From assembly GCA_958295875.1 (NCBI GenBank), contig OY282379.1:3191046-3255045 (forward strand): DNA of 64,000 nt, given 5' to 3'. This DNA is from an uncultured Pseudomonadales bacterium. Lineage in GTDB: Bacteria > Pseudomonadota > Gammaproteobacteria > Pseudomonadales > Azotimanducaceae. This document shows, piece after piece, positions 26,771 to 33,932 of the stretch. The notes below the pieces were generated by a model. The model was not told where the DNA came from and made no database searches. It was given only the letters and a program-made list of their open reading frames with translations. Position 1 is the stretch's first letter. Each line of letters opens with the position of its first letter. The translations under genes were made by a program, and so were the position numbers.

Positions 26771-26799
26771 TCCAAGGCTGCGCGAGGGGTTGATCTTGC

Positions 26800-27642
26800 T
26801 CAGCGCCCCGGTGGGCGATACACGGTGATGGGCCGCTGCCGCCGCATCCAAGCCGGCTGCGCGTTCCAAGCCCGCCCCAGCGTCGCGCCGCCGTCCACCA
26901 CATGAGCTTGGCCGGTGACGAAGGTGGATTCGTCGCTGGCAAGCCACAGGGCGCAGTGCGCGATGTCCTCTGGTTCGCCGACGCGCTGGATGGGTTGCTC
27001 GTCGGCCATGGCGTCCTTGAAGCGCGCCACCACTTGGTCCGAGAAGCCGCGGCCCACCGCAAGGGGAGTGGCGATGAGGCCGGGGCAGATGCAGTTGGCG
27101 CGCACGTTCCATTCGGCCATTTCCAATGCCACCGAGCGGGTCAGGGCCACCACCGCCGCCTTGGCGGCGCTGTAGATGTGCGGTGCCCAGCCACCCTGCA
27201 GCGCAGCGATGGAGGCGGTGTTGATGATGGAACCGGAGCGCTGGCGCTTCATCACGGGCGCGGCGTGCTTCATGCCGAAGAAGACGCCCTTCACGAGCAC
27301 ATCCAAGGTGATGGCGAAGTCTTCTTCGGATGTTTCGTCAAGCGGGCCCAACGCGCCGCCGAAGCCGGCATTGTTGAAGATGCAGTCGATGCGACCCCAC
27401 TCGCGCTCCGCCGCCGCCACGGCGTTCGCGACATCGGCCTCGGCCGTGACGTCCACGCGCTCGAATTGCGCCGCGTCGCCAAGTTCCTCCGCCAAGGCGG
27501 CGCCGGCTTCGTCCCGCATGTCCGCGAGCAGCACCCGTGCGCCGTGTTGGGTGAAGAGACGCGCCGTGGCGGCGCCGATGCCGCTCGCGCCGCCAGTGAT
27601 CACTGCGACTTTGCCGTTCAGTCGCGAGCCAGTAGTGCTCAA
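26800..27642 (-). CDS. SDR-family oxidoreductase
   Basis: A 280-residue classical short-chain dehydrogenase. TGGASGIGAA (NAD(P) loop), NNAG, the Ser in INTASIA, and YSAAK (Tyr-x3-Lys) are all intact. The C-terminal CPGLIATPL and DGGATLG regions are typical of 3-oxoacyl-ACP reductase-like and cyclic-alcohol dehydrogenases; substrate unknown. An acidic Asp after the second strand (LLADMRD) favours NAD over NADP. Start is TTG 27642 with GGAG nine bases upstream. The C-terminus carries an extra 20 or so residues after the usual end. Its 3' 155 bp are duplicated at 15854-16008. Confidence 0.88.
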   Translation of the reverse strand: MSTTGSRLNGKVAVITGGASGIGAATARLFTQHGARVLLADMRDEAGAALAEELGDAAQFERVDVTAEADVANAVAAAEREWGRIDCIFNNAGFGGALGPLDETSEEDFAITLDVLVKGVFFGMKHAAPVMKRQRSGSIINTASIAALQGGWAPHIYSAAKAAVVALTRSVALEMAEWNVRANCICPGLIATPLAVGRGFSDQVVARFKDAMADEQPIQRVGEPEDIAHCALWLASDESTFVTGQAHVVDGGATLGRAWNAQPAWMRRQRPITVYRPPGR

Positions 27643-27792
27643 CGCTATGGTCTCCGTGATGCGTGGGTGGTGGATGGCCGTTGCCGGCCGAGGGCGTCAA
27701 CCGACGCTTGGCTCGGCACAGGGCTTCAAGCCGGTGAACCTAGCATGGCGGTGCTCCCGGCGTCGAACTCACCGGCCAGCGTTTGCCATCCC

Positions 27793-28332
27793 TCACGCGC
27801 CGCCCAAAGCGTCAGCGGCGCCGGCTGGCGGGGGTGCGTCGCCGCTGGCTTGGGAGGGCGGCGCGCCGATGAAGGCCGGCGTCTCGCAGATCGCGTACGG
27901 ATGCAGCAGCCGCGCATCCAGAAACTGCCGGTGCGGCGCAATCGGCTCCAACGCCTCGCGCCGGCGCTGCTCCGCGCCTGGGTACAGGGCGATGCTGTCG
28001 AGGGGTTGGAAGATGGCGTGGACCGGGCTGAGGGTGGAGAACTCGCAGCGCGTCTCCCAAGTGCCGCGGCGAAACGCGACGATGTGGATGTCGAGAATCT
28101 CCGCCCACCAAGAGAATGCGAGCGGTTCCCCAGCGGCGAGAAGCAGCGGCAACGTTTGGTCGCTTTGCCGCGCCGCTTCGAGCAGCTCCTGCGCCAACTG
28201 CCACGGGTGCGTGTCCTTGTAGGCGCCGGCGCCGGATTGCTCGAGGATGGCATCGAGGGCGCGCTGGGACACCGGTGCGCAGATGCAGTACGGCGTGGGC
28301 TGCGTGGCCTTGGTGGGTTGGGCGCTCGGCAT
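27793..28332 (-). CDS. hypothetical protein, possibly heterocycle-pathway associated
   Basis: A 179-residue soluble protein that I cannot assign. Visible features are CAPVSQRALDAILEQSG, a helical PWQLAQELLEAARQ, and FSWWAEILDIHIVAFRRGTWETRCEFSTL, with a His-Pro-Tyr and a Pro/Ala-rich tail. It has no signal peptide or TM helix. It sits 5 bp downstream of the DUF2165 gene and 150 bp before the SDR stop end, so it belongs to a DUF2165-hypothetical transcript. Conserved Trp and Cys suggest a folded domain. The coding call rests on length, the tight spacing to its neighbour and typical codon use. Confidence 0.65.
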   Translation of the reverse strand: MPSAQPTKATQPTPYCICAPVSQRALDAILEQSGAGAYKDTHPWQLAQELLEAARQSDQTLPLLLAAGEPLAFSWWAEILDIHIVAFRRGTWETRCEFSTLSPVHAIFQPLDSIALYPGAEQRRREALEPIAPHRQFLDARLLHPYAICETPAFIGAPPSQASGDAPPPAGAADALGGA

Positions 28333-28337
28333 CGGCG

Positions 28338-28877
28338 CTAGCCCCGCTCCGTTGGCGTCTCGCCTTCCGGCAGATGCAGGAAGATGAGCGTCGCGAACAG
28401 CACCATCACGAAGCGGAACGCCGGTTGCTGGCTGTTCCATTCCTGCGACTGCCACATCAGGAACCACTCCGCGGCGATGGTTAAGAAACCGGTGAACCAA
28501 AGCAGGATACCGATGGTCAACCCCACGGTTGCGAGCCCCTTGGCGGCGGCGAAGGCGGCGGCGCCCCGGTGGCGGTTCTGCCAAAGCCGCCAAGCGCCGA
28601 CTGCGCAAAAGGCGCCGGTGGCGACCTCCCCGGCGATGATGACGGCGTAGCTCAAGTGATGCATCCAAGGCGCGTCTATGGCCCGCCACATCAGGTTATT
28701 GCCCTCGAACGTGGTGTCCATGCTCAGCACATGGCGCACGAAGGCCAGGTTCGAGCCATAGTCCGTGACGTTGTTGAGCGCGACGAGCAGCGAGAACAGG
28801 GCCACCGCGGCCACAAACAGGGCCTGGGCGGCGCGTCTTGTCGCCGTCGCGTCGGTGTTGCCGAAACCATGCGCCAT
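28338..28877 (-). CDS. DUF2165-family small membrane protein
   Basis: A 179-residue inner-membrane protein with four hydrophobic segments, near residues 16-35, 70-90, 110-130 and 145-165. NNVTDYGSNLAFVRHVLSMD and AIDAPWMHHLSYAVIIAGE, plus the WFTGFLTIAAEWF segment, are the signatures of DUF2165 (predicted small integral membrane protein). The function is unknown. The ATG at 28877 has a strong GAGGAGGAGG. It is divergent from the FAD-oxidase gene with 205 bp between them, where promoters for both are expected. Confidence 0.8.
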   Translation of the reverse strand: MAHGFGNTDATATRRAAQALFVAAVALFSLLVALNNVTDYGSNLAFVRHVLSMDTTFEGNNLMWRAIDAPWMHHLSYAVIIAGEVATGAFCAVGAWRLWQNRHRGAAAFAAAKGLATVGLTIGILLWFTGFLTIAAEWFLMWQSQEWNSQQPAFRFVMVLFATLIFLHLPEGETPTERG

Positions 28878-29082
28878 GTGATCCTCCTCCTCTGTGCGGT
28901 CGCGTGCGGTTGCGGACGTCAATGCCGCGGCGCCCATCCCACGGCGCTCCGCTGGCGCCGCTGCCCTCGCGCGGAAAGTGCGCCTGCCGGATAATGGCGC
29001 CGCGTGGCCGCCGGAAAAGGGCATCCTATCCAACCAGCGGCCAGTGACCAACGGTTTCGGTGGCGGCACTTGGGGGTGGCGG

Positions 29083-30450
29083 ATGGTGAAGCATGATTGG
29101 ACGGCAGGCTTGGATGAAGCCGTCGCGGAACTCAAGGACATCGTTGGGCCGCGCCACGTCACCGTGGATCCGAAGCGCTTGGCGGCCGGTTCCCGGGATT
29201 GCTTTCACTTCTCGCCGGTGCTCATCCCGCAGCTGGAAGACAAGCAGGCGGACGTCATCGTCCTACCCGGCACGCAAGACGAGCTCAGGCGCGTGGTCGG
29301 CGTGGCGGCGCGGCGCGGCGCCCCGTTGACGCCGCGCGGCGCCGGCACCGGCAACTATGGCCAAGGGGTGCCGCTGCATGGCGGCATCCTCGTCAACACC
29401 AAGCGGCTCAACCGCATCATCCACTTGGACGCGGGCGCGGCGCAGGTGGAAGCTGGGGTGATCCTGCACGACATCGAGAAGGCCGCCGCCGCGGTGGACG
29501 CGGAACTCAGGATGTTCCCCAGCACGGTGCCCACGTCGTCCGCCGCCGGCTTCGTCACGGGCGGCTCCGGCGGTGTCGGCTCCATCGAGTGGGGCTTGTT
29601 GCGCGAGCGCGGCAACGTGCCGGCCGTGGACATCTTCACCGTCGAGCCGTCGCCGCGGCGCGAGCGCGTCGCTGGGGCAGACCTTGAAGGCGTGTTGCAC
29701 AACTGCGGCCTCACCGCGTTCGTGGTGGAGGTCACCCTGGCGCTGGCGCCGAAGACGCCTTGGCACCAGTACGCCATCGCATTCGAAGACTTGACGACGT
29801 GTTTGACGGCGGGCCGTGAACTCGCGGAGAACGACGCGATCAAGAAACGCCTCGTCACCGCCTTCGAGTGGCCCATCCCCAGCTTCTTCGTGCCGCTCAT
29901 GCGCCGCGGCATCTGCCCGGAAGGCGCCCATGCGCTGTTCCTCTACACCGATGCGCCGCCGGCGGTGGTCGAACCCCTCGCGCGCGGCCTTGGCGGGCGC
30001 GTCACGTTTCACGATCAGCCGCGCCCGCCGGCGCCGCGCGGCGCGCAGCTCTATGACTACACTTGGAACCACACCACGCAGTGGGCCATGAAGGCGGACG
30101 CCTCGCTCACCTACCTGCAAGATCGCTTCGACGTCGACCGCATGCACGAGCAAATGGAAGCCCGCCGCCGTCGCTTCCCGAACGAGGTGTTCGAGCATGT
30201 GGAGTTCATCAAGGTGGATGGCCGCGTCGCCGCCGCCGGCTTGAGCATCGTGGCGTTCAAGAGCCCAGAGCGGCTGGCTGAGCTCATCGCCTACTGCGAG
30301 TCCGACGACATTCGCGTCAGCAATCCGCACACTTACTTTCTGGACGATGACACGCGCTGGTACGGTGATGCCTTCCTCACCGCCAAGAAGCGTTGGGATC
30401 CAGCGGGTCTGTTGAACCCCGGCCACCTGCGGGCGATGGACGCGGCATGA
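29083..30450 (+). CDS. FAD-binding oxidoreductase (GlcD/PCMH type)
   Basis: A 455-residue flavoprotein. The PCMH FAD domain occupies residues about 50-235: TPRGAGTGNYGQGVPLHGG contacts the pyrophosphate, and PSTVPTSSAAGFVTGGSGG is the second FAD loop. The C-terminal part ends with the usual KKRWDPAGLLNPG. Such enzymes oxidise hydroxy acids, alcohols or amines with oxygen, quinone or cytochrome as acceptor; the substrate is open. Its stop overlaps the ATG of the amidohydrolase (ATGA), so the two steps are linked. The cytochrome c protein just downstream on the other strand could be an electron acceptor, but that is speculation. Cytoplasmic by sequence; ATG 29083 chosen by homology. Confidence 0.85.
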   Translation: MVKHDWTAGLDEAVAELKDIVGPRHVTVDPKRLAAGSRDCFHFSPVLIPQLEDKQADVIVLPGTQDELRRVVGVAARRGAPLTPRGAGTGNYGQGVPLHGGILVNTKRLNRIIHLDAGAAQVEAGVILHDIEKAAAAVDAELRMFPSTVPTSSAAGFVTGGSGGVGSIEWGLLRERGNVPAVDIFTVEPSPRRERVAGADLEGVLHNCGLTAFVVEVTLALAPKTPWHQYAIAFEDLTTCLTAGRELAENDAIKKRLVTAFEWPIPSFFVPLMRRGICPEGAHALFLYTDAPPAVVEPLARGLGGRVTFHDQPRPPAPRGAQLYDYTWNHTTQWAMKADASLTYLQDRFDVDRMHEQMEARRRRFPNEVFEHVEFIKVDGRVAAAGLSIVAFKSPERLAELIAYCESDDIRVSNPHTYFLDDDTRWYGDAFLTAKKRWDPAGLLNPGHLRAMDAA

Positions 30451-31667
30451 CGTGGCTGCTCGCCAACGCGCGGCTCGTCGAAGGCGACGGCAAGGTCAAC
30501 TTGCTGCTGCGCGATGGCCGCGTGCGCCTCGTTGGCGCCGATGCAGCGCTCAGCGCGGATTGCAGACGGTGGGATGTGCAGGGGCGGTTGGTGTTGCCGG
30601 GCTTGGTTGAAATTCACGCGCATCTGGACAAAACGTACTCGGCGATCGACAACCCGGACGGCACCCTGGCCGGTGCCATCGAGCGTTTCCGGCGCATCGC
30701 CGAGAGGCGCTCGCTGGCTGATGTGGAGCGCAACGCCGAGCGCGGCGTGACCGCTGCCCTCGTGAGCGGGGTCACCAAGCTGCGCAGCCATTTGAACCTG
30801 CACAGCCGGCAAGATCTGCCCGTCATCGAGGTGATGCAGGGAGTGCAGCGTCGATTCCACCAAAGCATCGACTTGCAGTTCGTGGCGATGGCGCGCTTCG
30901 AGGCGCCGGAGGGGCGGGCGCTGTTGGAGGAGGCGGTGGGCTTGGGCGTGGACGTGGTGGGCGGCGTGCCGGCGTTGGCGCCGGATCCCGACGCAAGCGT
31001 GGAAGCCGCCTTGGCGGCGGCGCGTGCCCTCGATCTGCCGCTCGACCTGCACATGGACGAGACGGAAGCCCCCGCCAGCAGGACGCTGGCGCGTCTTGCG
31101 CAACGCATGCTCGCCTTGGGGCTAGACCTGCCCGCCACGGCCAGCCACTGTTGTTCGCTGGGCTTTCAGCCGTTCGACGAAGCGCGGGCGACGATGGATG
31201 CCGTGGCGGCGGCGGGAATCTCGGTGGCGGCGCTGCCGGCCTGCAACCTCACGCTGCTGGGGCGCGGTCATTGGCCGCCGCCGCGCGGCATGGCGCCGGT
31301 GGCCGAACTCATCGAGCGCGGCGTTGTGGTGGCGGCCGGCTCAGACAACGTGCGCGATGCGTTCAATCCGTTCGGCAACTACGATCCGCTCTACTCCGCG
31401 CACCTGTGCGCAATGGTGGGGCAGTTGACATCCACCGCCCAACTGCGCGGGGCGCTGCAACTCGCCACCAGCAACGCGGCGCACGCCTTCGATGGCAGCC
31501 AAGCGCGGGTGAAGGACGGTGCCCCGGCAGACTTGGTGGTGCTCGACGAAGCCGATCCGCTCGCGGCCATTGCCAGCCCGCCGCCGCGTCTGGCCACCTT
31601 CAAGGCTGGACGGTTGGTGGTGCGCTCCGAGTTGCGCCGCGAGTGGGGCCAGCCGCCATCGCCATGA
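30447..31667 (+). CDS. amidohydrolase, cytosine-deaminase-like
   Basis: A 406-residue metal-dependent hydrolase of the amidohydrolase superfamily. VLPGLVEIHAHLDKTY carries the first HxH metal pair in the CodA manner (HxHLDK). LDLHMDETE gives the next His and a Glu equivalent to the CodA proton shuttle, SHCCSLG the third metal His, and AAGSDNVRDAFNPFGNYD the metal Asp with the CodA-like DNVRDxFxPxGxxD signature. CodA deaminates cytosine; relatives deaminate isoguanine, creatinine or other cyclic amidines. It is translationally coupled to the FAD oxidase. Its 3' end overlaps the convergent cytochrome gene by 68 bp. The chemistry is likely; the substrate is undefined. Confidence 0.85.
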   Translation: MTWLLANARLVEGDGKVNLLLRDGRVRLVGADAALSADCRRWDVQGRLVLPGLVEIHAHLDKTYSAIDNPDGTLAGAIERFRRIAERRSLADVERNAERGVTAALVSGVTKLRSHLNLHSRQDLPVIEVMQGVQRRFHQSIDLQFVAMARFEAPEGRALLEEAVGLGVDVVGGVPALAPDPDASVEAALAAARALDLPLDLHMDETEAPASRTLARLAQRMLALGLDLPATASHCCSLGFQPFDEARATMDAVAAAGISVAALPACNLTLLGRGHWPPPRGMAPVAELIERGVVVAAGSDNVRDAFNPFGNYDPLYSAHLCAMVGQLTSTAQLRGALQLATSNAAHAFDGSQARVKDGAPADLVVLDEADPLAAIASPPPRLATFKAGRLVVRSELRREWGQPPSP

Positions 31668-32451
31668 ACTGGAGGTAGCGCGCCACTGCTGGGACATTGA
31701 GTTCCGGCTGCTCGCTAGCGTAGTTCGGCATCTTGGATTCCGGGTAGTAGCGGTGGAAGTTGGCGATCACTTCCACCAGCGTCGGGAGGTCGAAGAACTT
31801 CACCATCGCGCTCAACGCGAGGTCTGGCCCCAACGTGCCGCCGGCCTCAAGCAGGCGGTGGCACTTGATGCACTCCTCGCGGTACACGGCGAAGCCTTCC
31901 CGCACTGCCGGTGGCGCCGCCGCCGGCGGCATGAGGCGGGCCACACGGGCGCCGGCGTTCACGGCTCGAATCTCCCGCAGCCCATAGGGCCAAGGCAGCT
32001 TCCTGAGCGCATCGGCGCCGAGCGCCGCGGAGCGCCAAGTGAGGTAAAGCGGCGCCAAGTTGACCGCGGCATTGCCAGGCGGCAGCGGCGCCCAAGCGCC
32101 GCCGGGAGCTGCATCGGCGTCCGCCCGCGCCACGAAGCCCCGCACATGGCCGTCGGTCAACAGCTCGGCGCTCACAAAGGCCTCGTAGCCATCGTCGCAA
32201 ACGAAGAGGTAATCGGCTTGCAGGGGCAGGCCCAAACGTTCCATGAGCGCACCCAAATCGTAGCCGAGGAACGTCTTGTCCACTTCGTACATGAAGTCGC
32301 TGGGCACGGCTTGCGCACTCAACCCCAAGCTCTCATCCAGCGCGGCGATGGCAAACGTGGCGCGTTCCCCGGTTGGTCGCACCACACTGAGCTCGCTGGC
32401 GTGCCCCGCCAAGCCCAAGATGGCCGGCGCAAGCCAAGCGAGGCGCGTCAC
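31600..32451 (-). CDS. exported protein with C-terminal cytochrome c domain
   Basis: A 283-residue protein starting at GTG, with a short signal peptide (LAWLAPAILGLAGHA). The N-terminal 180 residues (LGYDLGALMERLGLP, LFVCDDGYEAFVS) recall the oxidoreductase molybdopterin-binding/SUOX-like fold without a clear cofactor Cys, so I leave it unassigned. CIKCH near residue 195 is a haem-c site, and the later Met in ESKMPNY is a plausible axial ligand. Periplasmic electron carrier or dehydrogenase subunit. The start overlaps the stop of the creatininase-family gene (GTGA), so it is co-translated with it. The last residues (GATRSAPPTVQP) are low complexity and overlap the convergent amidohydrolase gene. 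Confidence 0.75.
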   Translation of the reverse strand: MTRLAWLAPAILGLAGHASELSVVRPTGERATFAIAALDESLGLSAQAVPSDFMYEVDKTFLGYDLGALMERLGLPLQADYLFVCDDGYEAFVSAELLTDGHVRGFVARADADAAPGGAWAPLPPGNAAVNLAPLYLTWRSAALGADALRKLPWPYGLREIRAVNAGARVARLMPPAAAPPAVREGFAVYREECIKCHRLLEAGGTLGPDLALSAMVKFFDLPTLVEVIANFHRYYPESKMPNYASEQPELNVPAVARYLQFMAMAAGPTRGATRSAPPTVQP

Positions 32452-33248
32452 GGCGCCCGGTTGCGGATGTGGGACAGCGGATAGCGCGATGCCTCGGCCA
32501 AGAGCTTCGCCAACCCTTGGGCGATGTGTTCCACATACACCTTGCCGATGGCGGCGGTGGCCTTGCGGGCGTCGCCGGAACAGCCCTTGGGGTGCAGGTC
32601 TTGCGCCTGCCAGCCAACATAGGTGCTGCCGATCACCCGCAGCGTCTCATAAGACGCTTCGACCTCGGCGAGCAGCCCGGTGAAATCCTGCGCGTGTTCC
32701 ATGCGCACGAGTTCGGGGGCGAGATGCAGCATGATCGACGTTTCCACCGTGCCGGCGTGGATGCCAAAGCGCCGCTCGTCCGCAGGCACAGTGCTGTCCG
32801 GTGGCGCGCCGAAGCTGCCGCCGCCGGCGCCGATGCACAGCATGGCGTGGCGGATGCGCAGTTCACGGCAGCAGATTTCCATGATCTGCGGCTGGCCGCC
32901 GTGGCCGTTGAAGAACACGAGTTTGCGCACGCCGGCGCGCGCCACGCTGTCGCCAACTTCCATCCAGGCGCTGAGCAACGTCTCGGCGCTGTGGGTGAGG
33001 GTGCCCTCGAACTGCGCGTGTTCGGTGGACTTGCCGACGCGCTGGGTGGGCATCACCAGCACTGGCGCATCTGGCACGAGCGCCGCGGCGCGGCGGCACA
33101 TCTCCTCGGCAATGGTGGCGTCCGTACACAGCGGCAGGTGCGGACCGTGCTGCTCGATGGCGCCGAGGGGCAACAGTGCCACCGTGCGTTCGGGCGAAAG
33201 CGAGCCGAAGTCGCTAGTCGTCATTTCCTGCCAATGGCGAACGTTCAT
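32448..33248 (-). CDS. creatininase-family amidohydrolase
   Basis: A 266-residue enzyme of the creatininase family. LLPLGAIEQHGPHLPLCTDA contains the metal-binding Glu-x-His, FNGHGGQ and HAGTVETSIML the rest of the binuclear metal site. Family members hydrolyse cyclic amides or formamides: creatinine to creatine, FAPy to a diaminopyrimidine in F420 and riboflavin synthesis, MftE peptides. It forms a two-gene unit with the cytochrome protein and is divergent from the Rid gene across 77 bp. With a CodA-like amidohydrolase and a Rid protein next door, ring opening of a nitrogen heterocycle is the likely job. ATG 33248 is preferred to the upstream ATG 33263. Confidence 0.88.
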   Translation of the reverse strand: MNVRHWQEMTTSDFGSLSPERTVALLPLGAIEQHGPHLPLCTDATIAEEMCRRAAALVPDAPVLVMPTQRVGKSTEHAQFEGTLTHSAETLLSAWMEVGDSVARAGVRKLVFFNGHGGQPQIMEICCRELRIRHAMLCIGAGGGSFGAPPDSTVPADERRFGIHAGTVETSIMLHLAPELVRMEHAQDFTGLLAEVEASYETLRVIGSTYVGWQAQDLHPKGCSGDARKATAAIGKVYVEHIAQGLAKLLAEASRYPLSHIRNRAP

Positions 33249-33325
33249 GCTCGGCGGCCGCACCGAAATGGAGCGGGATATGCTGTTTGCTTGATTTTGC
33301 TCGACGGTGAGGGAGCGAGCCTACC

Positions 33326-33712
33326 ATGAAGCAGTTTCTGAACCCCGCAACCATCCGGGCGCCCTTCGGCCAATACAGCCACGGGGTGGCCGTGCCCGCC
33401 GGCGCCCGTTGGCTGGTCGTCTCCGGCCAGTTGGGCGTCGCCGCGGATGGCGCGACGCCCAGCTCGGTGGCGGAGCAGACACGCCTCTGCTTCCGCAATG
33501 CCGAAGCGGTGCTGCGCGCAGCCGGCATGTCGCTCAAGGACGCGGTGCGGGTGTGCGCCTTCGTGACAGACACCGCATACTTCCAAGAGTACATGGCGGT
33601 ACGGGACGAGTTCGTATCCGACCCGCCGCCGGCGTCGACGCTCATCGCCGTGCGCGGATTCGCCCGGCCTGAGTTCAAAGTGGAAGTTGAGGTGACGGCC
33701 GCCGCCGTTTAG
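33326..33712 (+). CDS. Rid (YjgF/YER057c/UK114) family protein, noncanonical
   Basis: A 128-residue Rid protein. QYSHGVAVPAGARWLVVSGQLG is the family start and KVEVEVTAAAV its end. In RidA the Arg that binds imine substrates sits in PARSCVE; here the matching stretch is PASTLIAV, so that Arg is missing. This places it outside the RidA group, in one of the Rid4-7-type subfamilies whose activity is mostly unknown; some, such as RutC, act in pyrimidine breakdown. It is preceded by GAGGGAGC near the start and followed by the TonB receptor gene after 220 bp. Confidence 0.85.
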   Translation: MKQFLNPATIRAPFGQYSHGVAVPAGARWLVVSGQLGVAADGATPSSVAEQTRLCFRNAEAVLRAAGMSLKDAVRVCAFVTDTAYFQEYMAVRDEFVSDPPPASTLIAVRGFARPEFKVEVEVTAAAV

Positions 33713-33932
33713 CGCCCCGCGGGGCGGGCGTTAGCACCGTCGCTTGCTGTTTTTTTGGGCGCCGGGCGCCGCCTCAAGGACGCAGTGCGCTATCATGGGC
33801 GCTCGGCTCATGGGGACGCCGAGTCGCCGCGACACGCACTGGTGAGAGTGCGCCGTCGCAACATCGCTGCCGGAACTTGGTATGCGCTTTGCCTTGTTTA
33901 CGGCATCGTTCATTCAGTCTGGAGGGGCATTG
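33713..33932. other. intergenic 220 bp before the TonB-dependent receptor
   Basis: Starts with the palindrome GCCCCGCGGGGC (33714-33725) and a T7 run at 33750-33756, which do not form a standard hairpin-plus-T terminator. The rest probably holds the receptor leader; no repressor site recognised. Confidence 0.35.

Noticed and set aside
33714..33756. Terminator after the Rid gene
   Set aside because: GCCCCGCGGGGC is a palindrome without a loop, and the T-run lies 25 bp further on, so the intrinsic-terminator geometry is not met.
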